From positions 2,016,321-2,080,320 of the forward strand of contig CP031964.1 of NCBI GenBank assembly GCA_003443635.1: a stretch of 64,000 bases of DNA, written 5' to 3'. The notes under the pieces are model-generated. The model made no database searches. It was not told the DNA's origin and worked only from the letters and a program-made list of their open reading frames with translations. The position numbers and the translations under genes are program-made. Below, piece after piece: positions 17,768 through 27,558 of this stretch (its first letter is position 1; each line of letters begins with the position of its first letter). Source of the DNA: Flavobacteriaceae bacterium (GTDB lineage: Bacteria > Bacteroidota > Bacteroidia > Flavobacteriales > Flavobacteriaceae).

Positions 17768-19324
17768 TTATTCTTCTGGGGGATGCCCATGAATTTCTTC
17801 AAAAATTGTATCAAAATTTTCTCGTAAATAAGCTCTTAATTTTTTACGATAATCATCTCTTAACCAGTCTACAAAGTTGTGAGTACTTTTACTTATACAT
17901 TTAGTATAACGTTGTATGCGATAATCAATATCATCACCTAATGATTTCATTAAAATTAAAGCATCAAAAATATCTTCACTATTTTCTATACAAATTTTTG
18001 CATGCTGTTCTATAGATCGCTTTAAAACAACTTTAGAAGATTCCCCGTTTCTAATTGATTCTAAGTATGTTTTTCTAATATCAAAATACACTTCCTTAGA
18101 GTTAGCAAACTCAGCTCTTAAAGCTTCAGGCATTTCATACCTAAAATTGCTTTCTAATTCCTCATCACTTAACAACCCATTTAAATAATAATCTGGAGAT
18201 CTAAATATGCGTTGCCAATCTAAATCTGCTCCCCAGGGTCCGAATCGATGAAAATTATTACCTAAATCAATAACATCAAATGTATCTTTATTATCTAAAA
18301 TACGAGAACCTCTTCCTATCATTTGATAATATAGAGTTAACGATTTTGTTGCTCTATTTAAAATGATTGATTCTACAGTAGGCTCGTCAAACCCAGTTGT
18401 TAAAATACTTACAGATGTTAAAATAGCATCAGGAGTATTTTTAAACCATTCTAATATCGCTTTCCTTTCTTTTTTAGATGCAGTATTATCTAGATGGGCA
18501 ATTGGCAAGCCTAAACGTCTAAAAGTATCATAAACCATTAATGAAGTTTTAATACCGTTATTAAAAATTAAGGTTTTTTTACCTTTTGACCGCTCTTCAT
18601 ACGCACTAGTTAGTTTAAAGAGCATGTCTGAATTAGTATATAAATCTTCAGAAGATTTTACTGTATAGTCTCCATTTGCACCTACTACTAAAGAAGTTAA
18701 TCCTACATTATAAGAAAACATTTCTGCTCTCGATAAGAATTTATTTTTTATAAGAGATTCTATTGACTCGCCTACAATTAATTCGTCATAGTTATCAGTC
18801 ATTGGCATGTCAATATTAGAGCTTAAAGGTGTTGCCGTAACTCCTAATATAAATGATTGATAGAAAAATTTGAATAATTTTGTAAAGGAATTGTAATGTG
18901 CTTCATCAATAATTACTAAACCTATATCAGAAATATCTAATTTATTGTCATTTAATCTATTATTTAGAGTTTCAACCATAGCGACAAAACAGCTATAATC
19001 ATTTTGATCATCCAGACTAGCCTTACTATCTATAACCTTATTAATAACACCAAATTCTGTAAGCATATTAGAAGTTTGCTTACATAATTCTATACGATGC
19101 GTTAAGACTAAAACTCTTTTTTTATGATGTTTTAAATATTGCCTAACAATTTCCGAAAAAATAACAGTTTTTCCACCCCCTGTTGGTAATTGATATAATA
19201 AATGATAATCTTTAGGCGCATCTTCAAAGCTTTTAAAAATTTTACTAATAGCACCTTTTTGATAACTATATAAATCTTTACCTGTTTTTCTTTCTTCTAA
19301 TTCTGTAGTTGATATTATGGACAT
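17768..19324 (-). CDS. SF2 DEAD/DEAH-box helicase (SSL2/type III restriction-like)
   Basis: About 518 residues from the ATG at 19324 (MSIISTTELEERKTG); a longer frame starts at 19345. Motifs are Q-like YSYQKGAI, Walker A LPTGGGKTVIF, DEAH (in VIIDEAHYNSF), TAT (GVTATP), ILTTGFDEPTV and QMIGRGSR as motif VI. The C-terminal 170 residues are a helical domain without nuclease motifs. Standalone helicases of this architecture are usual in flavobacteria and are thought to act in DNA repair or RNA work. No restriction or modification subunit is adjacent, so a defence role is not supported. Confidence 0.9.
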   Translation of the reverse strand: MSIISTTELEERKTGKDLYSYQKGAISKIFKSFEDAPKDYHLLYQLPTGGGKTVIFSEIVRQYLKHHKKRVLVLTHRIELCKQTSNMLTEFGVINKVIDSKASLDDQNDYSCFVAMVETLNNRLNDNKLDISDIGLVIIDEAHYNSFTKLFKFFYQSFILGVTATPLSSNIDMPMTDNYDELIVGESIESLIKNKFLSRAEMFSYNVGLTSLVVGANGDYTVKSSEDLYTNSDMLFKLTSAYEERSKGKKTLIFNNGIKTSLMVYDTFRRLGLPIAHLDNTASKKERKAILEWFKNTPDAILTSVSILTTGFDEPTVESIILNRATKSLTLYYQMIGRGSRILDNKDTFDVIDLGNNFHRFGPWGADLDWQRIFRSPDYYLNGLLSDEELESNFRYEMPEALRAEFANSKEVYFDIRKTYLESIRNGESSKVVLKRSIEQHAKICIENSEDIFDALILMKSLGDDIDYRIQRYTKCISKSTHNFVDWLRDDYRKKLRAYLRENFDTIFEEIHGHPPEE

Positions 19325-19427
19325 AGCAATTTTTGTGACGCACAAAAATACAACGTTTTAAAAGTTTTTAAAGAGTGATATTGTTAAATCTTATTAACTT
19401 TTAATACAATTTATTAAAAATTAGAAA

Positions 19428-20858
19428 TTAATTCCATCTAATGTTTGTATTCTGATTTAAACAAGAAAAATCAGGTTCTTTATAAGGGGCATCTAAAAAT
19501 TCTCTAGATATATTAAAAAAACAAGAATTAAAAAAACTATGCCCGTCAGATTTAAATTCTGCATAGTAAGAATTTGATAAATTCTTACTTGCTAAAATTG
19601 CATTTCGAGGAGGTGTTACGGGATCAAATTTCCCATTAGCAATAAGTGTTGGAATGTCAGAAACAACAGGTTCATTTTCAATAGGTAAGGATCGGTAAGG
19701 ATGCCATTCTTCTAATAGTTTAATATCTGAAGCAAAATAAGCGGGAATTAATGCTTTTTTTGAATTAGAATTTGCGTTAGCAAAAAATGCTTTAGTACGT
19801 TCACTTGTAAACGGTAATTCATCATTAGCGTTCATGGACATGTTCATTGCAAAATTTATAAGATTTGATACATTTATCGTTGGTTGTAAACCTCTTTTAA
19901 TGATATCAACATTTTTATTATTAACAGCTTTAATAAATAAAGGAATTTGTGCTATAGTTGCTCTACTATATAGCATTTGATGCACAGCTAGTAACATATC
20001 TTGAGAGTTTAGTATAAACGAATTTCCGTTTAAGTCAAATTCATAGGGAGTTTTGTCTAAAATATCTAAAGCTTTAAAAAGCTCTTTTTTTAAAGCTGGG
20101 TAACGCTTACTACAATCAAGATCATTATTACATTCTTGAAAAACACCAAACAGAGATTGTTCAAAATTATTTATTAGATCATCATATAAACTAACCTCTG
20201 GTGAAAACACTCCGAAAATGGTTCCAGTTCTAACCGCCTCAGGAAAATCTCTCATAATGGTTAACGCCAATCTTGATCCGTAAGATCCACCATAAACATT
20301 CCATTTTTCATAACCAAGATGTTTTCTTAAATCTTCAAAATCAGCTGCATTTTCTTTACTATTGTAGGCAGAAAGATCTATTTCTTTATCTATAGCTATA
20401 GATTTACATTTTTTTAGCAACTTGCGCATTTCATGATATTCACCTTCGGGAGAAAGGTTTTTAGCTAAAACTGCAAACATTTTAGAGCCAAAATCAGAAC
20501 AAATTGAATTAGATAACCCAGTACCCCTTTGATCCATTAAAACAATATCTCTATCATTTCGTAAGTTATTATTTTCCCAAAACCGTTCCATAAAAAGTGT
20601 AGGTGCTCCTGGACCACCTTGTAAATATAAAATAGGGTGTTTTTTAGAATTAGAGTTCCTTGATTTTATAACAACATAAGCTAACTTTATCGTTTTATTA
20701 TTTTTAAGCGTTCTATTTTCTGGAACTTCAATAAACCCTGATTCTCTTGTTTCTGTATTTTCTATTTTTAAACTTAAATCTTTATGTGACGTTTTAGTTG
20801 AGCTGTTACAACTTATTAAAAAGAATAAAATAGCAACTAATATTAATTTGATTTTCAT
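19428..20858 (-). CDS. Alpha/beta-hydrolase lipoprotein (TAP/proline-iminopeptidase-like)
   Basis: 476 residues from MKIKLILVAILFFLISC, a lipoprotein signal with Cys17 as anchor. The hydrolase fold shows the oxyanion motif YLQGGPGAPT, then MDQRGTGLS, the nucleophile elbow GGSYGS (Ser192), an Asp in ANGKFDPVTPP and a His in SDGHSFF. This order matches the S33 tripeptidyl aminopeptidase (TAP) group, including its C-terminal Asp/His lobe. These enzymes release N-terminal residues or tripeptides from peptides in the periplasm. A Cys pair (ECNNDLDCS) in the lid may form a disulfide. It is divergent from the WD40-amidohydrolase gene. Confidence 0.9.
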   Translation of the reverse strand: MKIKLILVAILFFLISCNSSTKTSHKDLSLKIENTETRESGFIEVPENRTLKNNKTIKLAYVVIKSRNSNSKKHPILYLQGGPGAPTLFMERFWENNNLRNDRDIVLMDQRGTGLSNSICSDFGSKMFAVLAKNLSPEGEYHEMRKLLKKCKSIAIDKEIDLSAYNSKENAADFEDLRKHLGYEKWNVYGGSYGSRLALTIMRDFPEAVRTGTIFGVFSPEVSLYDDLINNFEQSLFGVFQECNNDLDCSKRYPALKKELFKALDILDKTPYEFDLNGNSFILNSQDMLLAVHQMLYSRATIAQIPLFIKAVNNKNVDIIKRGLQPTINVSNLINFAMNMSMNANDELPFTSERTKAFFANANSNSKKALIPAYFASDIKLLEEWHPYRSLPIENEPVVSDIPTLIANGKFDPVTPPRNAILASKNLSNSYYAEFKSDGHSFFNSCFFNISREFLDAPYKEPDFSCLNQNTNIRWN

Positions 20859-20992
20859 ATTTTTTAATTTGATCGATATTAACAAAGATAACTGTCATTT
20901 TAATACGTTAAGTATTGATTATGGACAAAAAATGCTTATGGTAACATTTATTAAGGTATTGTTAATACTTCCTTATGTTAATTTATAATAAA

Positions 20993-21000
20993 TATATTTG
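20993..21000 (+). promoter_or_regulatory. Putative -7 element of the WD40-amidohydrolase gene
   Basis: TATATTTG fits TAnnTTTG exactly and lies 29 bp before the ATG at 21030. A -33 TTG is not clear. Confidence 0.45.
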
Positions 21001-21029
21001 AACACTAACACTAAAATACTACCAAAACT

Positions 21030-24000
21030 ATGCAAGTTTTAAAAGCAATGCTTAGCTTTAAATTTCTTAAGCGATTAGGTTTTATTTCCTTTTTATGTTT
21101 AGGTTTAATAAGTACAGCACAAAAAAAAGACTCCTTATCTAATCAAACAAAATTTAAAGGTTTACCTCTTGAAAGTGGAAGAGTTTTAAAGTTTAACACC
21201 ACAGAAGGTACTTGGTTATCTTTAGATATTAGTCCAGACGGGAAAACAATCATTTTTGATATGTTGGGTGATTTATATACTATCCCTGTAAGTGGTGGTA
21301 ATGCAACTCGTATTACAGATGGATTAGCTTTAGATACCAATCCACGTTTTAGTCCTGACGGCAAAAGCATTGTTTTTACTTCAGACAGAAGTGGAAATGA
21401 TAATGTTTGGACAATGGAATTAACTTCTAAGGAAACCCAACAAATTACTAAAGATAAAAAGGGAGAAGTACAATCTGCAGATTGGTCTCCTGATGGTAAT
21501 TATATAACTGTGGCTAAAGGCAAAAGAAGCTTAAAATTACATTTATACCACAAAGATGGCGGTGGCGGTACTCAACTTATTAAAGAGCCTAGAAATTTAA
21601 AAACAATTGAGCCTACATTTAGTCCAGATAATAAGTATATTTATTACTCAAGACGTACTGGAGCATGGAATTACAATGCACAATTACCACAATACCAAAT
21701 AGCACGTTATGATCTTGAAACTGGGCGTTCTGCGACAGTTACATCTAGATATGGATCTGCCTTTACTACAACTTTATCTAATGATGGAAATTGGATGGTA
21801 TATGGTTCACGTTATGAAGAAAAAACAGGATTGGTTTTACGTAATTTAAAATCCGGCGATGAGAAATGGCTAGCTTACCCAGTTCAAAGAGACGAACAAG
21901 AATCTGTAGCGCCACTAGGTGTTTTACCTGCAATGACATTTACTCCAGACAATAAAAATGTATTAGCATCATATGGTGGTAAAATATATAAAATCCCTGT
22001 TTCTGGAGGCAATGCTATAGAAATTCCTTTTAATGTTAACGTAGAATTAGCAATAGGTCCAAAATTAGAGTTCAAATATCCTATTTCTGATGAGAAAGAA
22101 ATGTTTGCAAATCAAATACGCTATGCAAAACCTTCACCAGATGGAAAACAATTGGTTTTTAGCGCTCTTAATAAATTATATATTATGAAGCTTCCTAATG
22201 GAAAGCCAAAACGCTTAACAAAAATGGATATCGCAGAAACTCAACCAAGCTGGTCTCCAGATGGTAAAGAAGTTGTGTATACCACTTGGTCTGAAGCAAA
22301 TGGAGGACATCTTTACAAAGCTGGAACTGCTAATAATTCAACTCCTGTTAAACTAACTAGAGAATCTGCTTTATATGGTACACCTGTATGGGATGCAAAA
22401 ACTAACCGTATCTTATTTACTAAAGGAAGTGCGCAGAATTTTAGAAATGCTTATTTAAGAGGCGCTTTTTCTGGTGCTGAAGATTTTGCATGGATACCTT
22501 CGAATGGTGGTGAAATTACATTTATTACTAAAACTAATGGAAGGAGGAATCCTCATTTTATTGATACTGATGATCGCATTTATTTGAGTAGTGGTCGTGG
22601 ATTAAGTTCAATGCGTTGGGATGGTACAGATGAAAAAGATATTATAAGTATTACTGGCATTGTAACTTTTGGAAGTGCTACAGATGATAGTGATCATTCA
22701 CATTTAGATCAAGATCATATTCCAGAAGAAAATGCTCAAGGTGCTAGACCTGTAGAAATTTATATGGCACCAAAAGGAGATAAAGCAATGGCATTGATCG
22801 CTAATGATGTGTATGTAGTTACTGTTCCTAAATATGGACAAACACCTAGAATATCTGTTGCTAAACCTGAATCATCTCAGTTCCCATCTAAAAAGCTTAC
22901 AATTTTTGGAGGAGAGTTTCCAGCTTGGTCCTCAGATGCCAAAAAAGTACATTGGTCTCTTGGAAGTGCACACTTTATATATGACTTAGAAACTTCTAAA
23001 ATTGAAGAAGATAGGTTAAAAGCAGAAAAAAAAGCTCGAAAGAAAGAGTTAGAAAACCTTCCAGAAGATAAACGTAAAGAGGAAGAAAAAAAGGATAAAG
23101 AAAAAGCTAAGAAGGATAAAAAAGAGACTTATAAAGCGACTGAACTTAAAGTAAAAGTTGAAATTACTAGAGATATTCCTAAAGGAACTGCTTTAATTAA
23201 AGGTGCACGTATCATTACTATGAACGGAGATAATGTAATTGAAAATGGAGATATTTTAATTGTAGATAACCGTATTAAAGGTGTTGGTCCTTCAGAAAGT
23301 TTAGACGTACCAAGAAATGCAGAGATTATTGATGCTTCTGGAAAGACAATTATTCCTGGTTTGGTAGACACACATTCACATTTAAGAACTTATTCTGGAA
23401 TTCATAAAAGTCAAGTATGGTCTTATGCAGCTAATTTAGCTTATGGTGTAACTGCTTCTCGAGACCCTCAAACCGGTAGCACAGATGTATTAACATATTT
23501 TGATCTAGTAAAAACAGGAGAAATGTTAGGGCCAAGAGCATACTCTACGGGGCCAGGTTTAGGATCTTGGGCATATTACTTAAAAAGTTTAGATCATACA
23601 CGTGAAGCTTTAAAGAAATATAGCGAGTATTATAATACTAATACTATTAAAATGTATAATGTTGGTAATAGGCAGCACAGACAATGGGTTATTGAAGCTT
23701 CAAAAGAGCAACAATTAATGCCTACTACAGAAGGTAGTTTAGATTTTAAACGTAACATTACTGAAATTTTAGATGGTTATCCAGGACACGAGCACTCCTA
23801 CCCTATTACGCCTATATATAAAGATATTATTCAAGCAGCTGCACAATCTAAAATTGCTTATACACCTACACTTTTAGTGTCTTATGGTGGACCTTGGGCA
23901 GAAAATTATTTTTATTCAAGAGAGAATCCATATCACGATAAGAAAATGCAATACTTTACGCCTTATACAGATTTAGCTAGTAAATCTAGGAGAAGACCAG

Positions 24001-24440
24001 GTTGGTTTATGGATGAAGAGCATGTATTTACTAGACATGCCGAGTTTGTTGAAGATTTAATTAATGCTGGTGGTTTAGCAGGAGTTGGTAGTCATGGTCA
24101 ATTACAAGGTCTTGGATTTCATTGGGAGCTTTGGGCAACAGCATCAGGAACATCTATCGTAAATGCTCTAAAAGCTGCAACAATACTAGGAGCAAAATCT
24201 ATAGGATTAGATGGAGATATTGGTTCAATTGAAGTTGGAAAATTAGCAGATTTAGTGATTTTAGAAAGAAACCCACTAGATGATATTAGAAATACAAACA
24301 CAGTAATTCAAGTAATGAAAAATGGCCGTTTGTATGATGGGAATACTCTAGATGAAGTTTATCCAAGGCAAAAGAAAGCTGATAGTTTTTGGTGGCATCA
24401 AGAAAAAAAACCACAAAACTTGCCAGGAGTTAAAAATTAA
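21030..24440 (+). CDS. WD40/TolB-like propeller plus amidohydrolase, secreted
   Basis: A 1136-residue exported protein. After the signal peptide (hydrophobic core about 15-30, cut near STAQ), the first 630 residues are two TolB/PD40-type propeller modules with repeated ISPDGKTI/FSPDGKSIVF blades. A highly charged Lys/Glu linker (about 655-705) joins them to a metal-dependent amidohydrolase (about 715-1115). The hydrolase has GARIITMNGDNVIENGDIL, VDTHSHLR (metal His pair), GHEHSYP and GVGSHG, and it closes with the typical IGSIEVGKLADLVIL. Family members act as peptidases, imidazolonepropionase-like or prolidase-like enzymes. The substrate is unknown; a periplasmic peptide or cyclic amide is likely. 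It ends at a strong terminator. Confidence 0.92.
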   Translation: MQVLKAMLSFKFLKRLGFISFLCLGLISTAQKKDSLSNQTKFKGLPLESGRVLKFNTTEGTWLSLDISPDGKTIIFDMLGDLYTIPVSGGNATRITDGLALDTNPRFSPDGKSIVFTSDRSGNDNVWTMELTSKETQQITKDKKGEVQSADWSPDGNYITVAKGKRSLKLHLYHKDGGGGTQLIKEPRNLKTIEPTFSPDNKYIYYSRRTGAWNYNAQLPQYQIARYDLETGRSATVTSRYGSAFTTTLSNDGNWMVYGSRYEEKTGLVLRNLKSGDEKWLAYPVQRDEQESVAPLGVLPAMTFTPDNKNVLASYGGKIYKIPVSGGNAIEIPFNVNVELAIGPKLEFKYPISDEKEMFANQIRYAKPSPDGKQLVFSALNKLYIMKLPNGKPKRLTKMDIAETQPSWSPDGKEVVYTTWSEANGGHLYKAGTANNSTPVKLTRESALYGTPVWDAKTNRILFTKGSAQNFRNAYLRGAFSGAEDFAWIPSNGGEITFITKTNGRRNPHFIDTDDRIYLSSGRGLSSMRWDGTDEKDIISITGIVTFGSATDDSDHSHLDQDHIPEENAQGARPVEIYMAPKGDKAMALIANDVYVVTVPKYGQTPRISVAKPESSQFPSKKLTIFGGEFPAWSSDAKKVHWSLGSAHFIYDLETSKIEEDRLKAEKKARKKELENLPEDKRKEEEKKDKEKAKKDKKETYKATELKVKVEITRDIPKGTALIKGARIITMNGDNVIENGDILIVDNRIKGVGPSESLDVPRNAEIIDASGKTIIPGLVDTHSHLRTYSGIHKSQVWSYAANLAYGVTASRDPQTGSTDVLTYFDLVKTGEMLGPRAYSTGPGLGSWAYYLKSLDHTREALKKYSEYYNTNTIKMYNVGNRQHRQWVIEASKEQQLMPTTEGSLDFKRNITEILDGYPGHEHSYPITPIYKDIIQAAAQSKIAYTPTLLVSYGGPWAENYFYSRENPYHDKKMQYFTPYTDLASKSRRRPGWFMDEEHVFTRHAEFVEDLINAGGLAGVGSHGQLQGLGFHWELWATASGTSIVNALKAATILGAKSIGLDGDIGSIEVGKLADLVILERNPLDDIRNTNTVIQVMKNGRLYDGNTLDEVYPRQKKADSFWWHQEKKPQNLPGVKN

Positions 24441-24456
24441 TTATAATATTAATATT

Positions 24457-24496
24457 AAAAAACCTCGTTCTATTTGAGTTTAGAATGAGGTTTTTT
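24457..24496 (+). terminator. Rho-independent terminator
   Basis: Stem AAAAAACCTCGTTCTA / TAGAATGAGGTTTTTT (one G-U-type mismatch), T-tract included. It separates the amidohydrolase gene from the LamG-like gene. Confidence 0.85.
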
Positions 24497-24538
24497 AATT
24501 CATTATCTTTACAATCAACTAAAATTGATAAAACTATT

Positions 24539-25405
24539 ATGAAAATTTATAAAATAACATTTATTATTCTGTTTTTAGTAGCTTTTAATTCGTGTGCAGA
24601 AAAAGATACTACTCATGAAGATTTAAAAGCAGCATTGACTCTCTACTCTTCTTTTGATAATGGCGTTGAAGCAGATTTTGCTTTAGGAGATAAACAGTTA
24701 TATACTGTTCCAAATCGTAGAGCAAGAGATTCTGCTAAAGTTGGATTACATAAACCCGATATTAAATTAGTAAAAGGTCAAGGTAAATTTGGTGGTGGGC
24801 TTTTATTTACAGAAAGAAGTAGAGGTAACATTTATTATCCAAGTACTAAAAATATTGCTTATTCTAAAACTGATTGGAGCGGAGCTGTATCATTTTGGCT
24901 AAGCCTCGATCCAGCTACAGATTTGGAACCTGGATATTGTGATCCTATCCAAATTACAGATGTTAGTTACAATGATGCTGCAATTTGGGTAGATTTTACA
25001 AGAGATAATCCAAGAGACTTTAGATTAGGTGTAATTGGAGATCGAGATGTTTGGAACCCTAATCCCGATGGTCCAGATAATGAAAATGAAAACTTTATTA
25101 AAGCTTTAGCTGCAGTTAAAAATCCTCCATTTGCAAAAGGACAATGGACACATATACTTATTAATTTTTCTAATTTAAACACCGAGAATGGTCAAGCTTC
25201 ATTATATATGAATGGTGAACTAAAAGGAACGCGTTCAAATATATCTGATCCTTTTACTTGGGAGTTAGATCAATCAAACATTTATTTAGGTTTAAGTTAT
25301 ATAGGATTATATGATGAGCTATCTATTTTTAACAAACCTCTGTCTGAAAAAGAAATTACAACTTTATATAATTTAGAGAATGGAGTTAAAGAGTTATTAA
25401 AATAA
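24539..25405 (+). CDS. LamG/concanavalin A-like lectin-domain lipoprotein
   Basis: About 288 residues. ATG 24539 gives MKIYKITFIILFLVAFNSC, a lipoprotein signal; a longer frame from 24485 would run through the terminator hairpin, so it is rejected. The mature part is a LamG-like jelly roll: ALTLYSSFDNGVEADFA, GKFGGGLLFTERSRGNIYYP, WSGAVSFWLSLDP, GQWTHILINFSNL, ASLYMNGELKGT and the terminal YIGLYDELSIFNKPLSEKE. This domain binds carbohydrates or serves as a structural module. No catalytic motif is visible. The next gene begins 9 bp after the stop, so they are co-transcribed. Confidence 0.85.
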   Translation: MKIYKITFIILFLVAFNSCAEKDTTHEDLKAALTLYSSFDNGVEADFALGDKQLYTVPNRRARDSAKVGLHKPDIKLVKGQGKFGGGLLFTERSRGNIYYPSTKNIAYSKTDWSGAVSFWLSLDPATDLEPGYCDPIQITDVSYNDAAIWVDFTRDNPRDFRLGVIGDRDVWNPNPDGPDNENENFIKALAAVKNPPFAKGQWTHILINFSNLNTENGQASLYMNGELKGTRSNISDPFTWELDQSNIYLGLSYIGLYDELSIFNKPLSEKEITTLYNLENGVKELLK

Positions 25406-25414
25406 TTACTTTAA

Positions 25415-26005
25415 ATGAAACATAACAGCTTATTTTCTATAGTGATGCTATTGTTGTTTTTTACGGTATCAGCTCAAGAGCAAACAAGAAAACAGTCTTT
25501 TTTAATGGATGCTCCGGATAATTGGAGAAAAGAAACTTTAACTTTACCATTAAGTTTTGCTCCAGAGTTAGATTATAAAGGCTTGGAGTTTGTAAGATTT
25601 TCTAGTGGATGGGGTGATAAAAACAGTGAGGAATTCTGGACTTATAAATTTGCTTGGCATCTAGATGTAGATCCAAATATTACAGCAGAAAGTTTAAATA
25701 AAGAATTAAAAATTTATTTTGATGGCTTGCTCAATCTTGTAGGTACAGGGAAAGGTTTAACAAAAGAAGCAATCGTACCTACTAAAACGAATATTATTCG
25801 TAGTAACAGTGAAAAATTGTTTATAGGTGAAGTAACTATTTTTGATGTGTTTTTTACAGAAGCGCTAAAAATTTTAAATGTAAAAGTATCTACTACCTAT
25901 TGTGAGATTACAAAAAAGCATATCGCATATTTTGAATTTTCTCCTCAACCCTATCAACATAAACTTTGGGATATAATGAATCAAATTATTATTCCTTGTA
26001 AATAA
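25415..26005 (+). CDS. Secreted hypothetical protein
   Basis: 196 residues with signal peptide MKHNSLFSIVMLLLFFTVSAQ. I do not recognise the family. The mature part starts with SFLMDAPDNWRKETLTLPLSFAP and a GLEFVRFSSGWGDKNSEEFWTY segment rich in aromatic residues. Two Cys (YCEIT and the terminal PCK) could pair. The fold looks alpha/beta. It is co-transcribed with the LamG-like lipoprotein and likely acts with it in the periplasm. Function cannot be assigned. Confidence 0.75.
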   Translation: MKHNSLFSIVMLLLFFTVSAQEQTRKQSFLMDAPDNWRKETLTLPLSFAPELDYKGLEFVRFSSGWGDKNSEEFWTYKFAWHLDVDPNITAESLNKELKIYFDGLLNLVGTGKGLTKEAIVPTKTNIIRSNSEKLFIGEVTIFDVFFTEALKILNVKVSTTYCEITKKHIAYFEFSPQPYQHKLWDIMNQIIIPCK

Positions 26006-26023
26006 TGTAGGGATTCAAGACTT

Positions 26024-26057
26024 AAAAACTCCAACTTGATTAAGTTGGAGTTTTTTT
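26024..26057. terminator. Bidirectional terminator
   Basis: Stem AAAAACTCCAACTT / AAGTTGGAGTTTTT with loop GATT, between convergent genes ending at 26005 and 26065. Confidence 0.9.
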
Positions 26058-26064
26058 ATATCTA

Positions 26065-27438
26065 CTATTTTACTAATCTTGTATTGGGATAAGCAGATTG
26101 CCATCCAAACCAAAAAGCATTAAATGTGTTTATACGCCTCAAAATATTGCCATTATTATCTTCTAATCTATTTTCGTAAACAGTCCATTTTTCACCTTCT
26201 ATATCTATTGCTGTTATATTTTTATCGTAATTTTTAAACGATTCGTTATTTCGTTCGTATACACGATTTGCTCCTGTATTATCTGTTAATACCACAAACT
26301 TTTGAGTACCGATTTTATCTTCATAAATAGGATGTTTTTCTAAATATTTAACAGAAATTGCCAAAGGTTCTTCTTGAAGCTCTGGAAAACGAATCGCTAA
26401 GATAGATTGTTTATTTTTTAACTTTTTATTTACTTCCGGGACATTAAACATGAGTTCATCAGTTGCAAAATAATTTTGATAGGCCACACCTTCACCATAA
26501 TCTCTTCTAAAACCGGTATTTAAAGCTAAAACTGTTGTTTCTGGGTGTCTACGTTTCCATTCTCCCCAAGTTGTCGTTATTACACTCAAATATTCAAATT
26601 CAATTCCTTTATCAACCAAAGGCCCTACTACTGGTTTCCCCCATAATGTATTCCAAAGGGATTGTGTTTTTTTATCATACATTAATTTATTAGATCTATA
26701 TAAAAATCCACTAGTACCCATTTTATATTTTATTCCACTATGCTCTGTTTTGTAAAGAATTACCGTGCCACATAAAGTACAATACACTCCAGCGACAGAA
26801 ATCCCTCCAATATCATCTGTAAACATTTCATGCCAAGCTAATATACGTTTGGGGTAAGCTCTAAAATCTCCATTAATTTCAACACCAAATACCACATTAT
26901 CATCTTCTAAATATCTAGCTTTATTAGCTAAAATCATCTTGGGATTCCTCAATGGTGGGATTCCATCTTGTAAAACACCACCCCATCGAATCTCATCTAA
27001 GCGAATAGTTCTTTCATTTTGTCTATCTAAGAAATATTTTGAGAAATGAAAATCTATATTTTTATGCAATTCTGCTTTAAATTCGTGATATTCATTAGTT
27101 AATTGTTCTTCTTTGTTCCATATCCATTCGTACCATTTATTAAAATCGTAACCAAATTTTTGTTTCGTTTTCTTTTCTAATAAGTTTAAGTAATTATGTC
27201 CTGATGATTGGTTTACTTTAAAATAAAAAAGTTCTAATATCATAATTTCGTATTCAGATTTCCAATGTTCATCTATCCACTTAATGGATTTTGATTGTAT
27301 ATCTATATCTGAATTAGAAATTAACGTTTTAAAGTGTTTAAATCCTTCTACATCTGGTAAATAATTCTGGCTGTTAATAGAAATTATGAATGTAAAAAAG
27401 AAAATTAATCCAGCTATAAAAGTTTTGTGTATATTCAT
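26065..27438 (-). CDS. DUF3179 secreted protein
   Basis: 457 residues with a signal peptide (MNIHKTFIAGLIFFFTFI). The N-terminal third is helical. The DUF3179 core shows KARYLEDDNVVFGVEINGDF, RAYPKRILAWHEMFTDDIGG, AGVYCTLCGTVILYKT with a CxxC pair and a Gly, SGFLYRSNKLMYDKKTQSLW, and the C-terminal NTFNAFWFGWQSAYPNTRLV. The domain is found in many bacteria and archaea and its reaction is unknown; the conserved Cys pair and Asp/His residues suggest a metal or redox site. It is monocistronic. Confidence 0.9.
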   Translation of the reverse strand: MNIHKTFIAGLIFFFTFIISINSQNYLPDVEGFKHFKTLISNSDIDIQSKSIKWIDEHWKSEYEIMILELFYFKVNQSSGHNYLNLLEKKTKQKFGYDFNKWYEWIWNKEEQLTNEYHEFKAELHKNIDFHFSKYFLDRQNERTIRLDEIRWGGVLQDGIPPLRNPKMILANKARYLEDDNVVFGVEINGDFRAYPKRILAWHEMFTDDIGGISVAGVYCTLCGTVILYKTEHSGIKYKMGTSGFLYRSNKLMYDKKTQSLWNTLWGKPVVGPLVDKGIEFEYLSVITTTWGEWKRRHPETTVLALNTGFRRDYGEGVAYQNYFATDELMFNVPEVNKKLKNKQSILAIRFPELQEEPLAISVKYLEKHPIYEDKIGTQKFVVLTDNTGANRVYERNNESFKNYDKNITAIDIEGEKWTVYENRLEDNNGNILRRINTFNAFWFGWQSAYPNTRLVK

Positions 27439-27514
27439 TTTTGTAAGATCTATTTTATTTTGAGTCGTCTAATTATATAATAGCTAACTCATTGATAATT
27501 AAAAAGTGATAATT

Positions 27515-27537
27515 TGTAACATATTATGAATGTTACA
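27515..27537. promoter_or_regulatory. Perfect 8-bp inverted repeat upstream of GH113-like gene
   Basis: TGTAACAT (27515-27522) and ATGTTACA (27530-27537) with a 7-bp spacer, ending 21 bp before the ATG at 27559. Size and place suit a dimeric repressor operator. Confidence 0.4.
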
Positions 27538-27558
27538 GTCTAGTATGTAAATTAGTTT

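Noticed and set aside
17768-19324. DEAD/DEAH helicase as part of a defence system
   Set aside because: No nuclease, methyltransferase or other defence gene is adjacent; neighbours are metabolic and peptidase genes, and this helicase type is usual in flavobacterial chromosomes.
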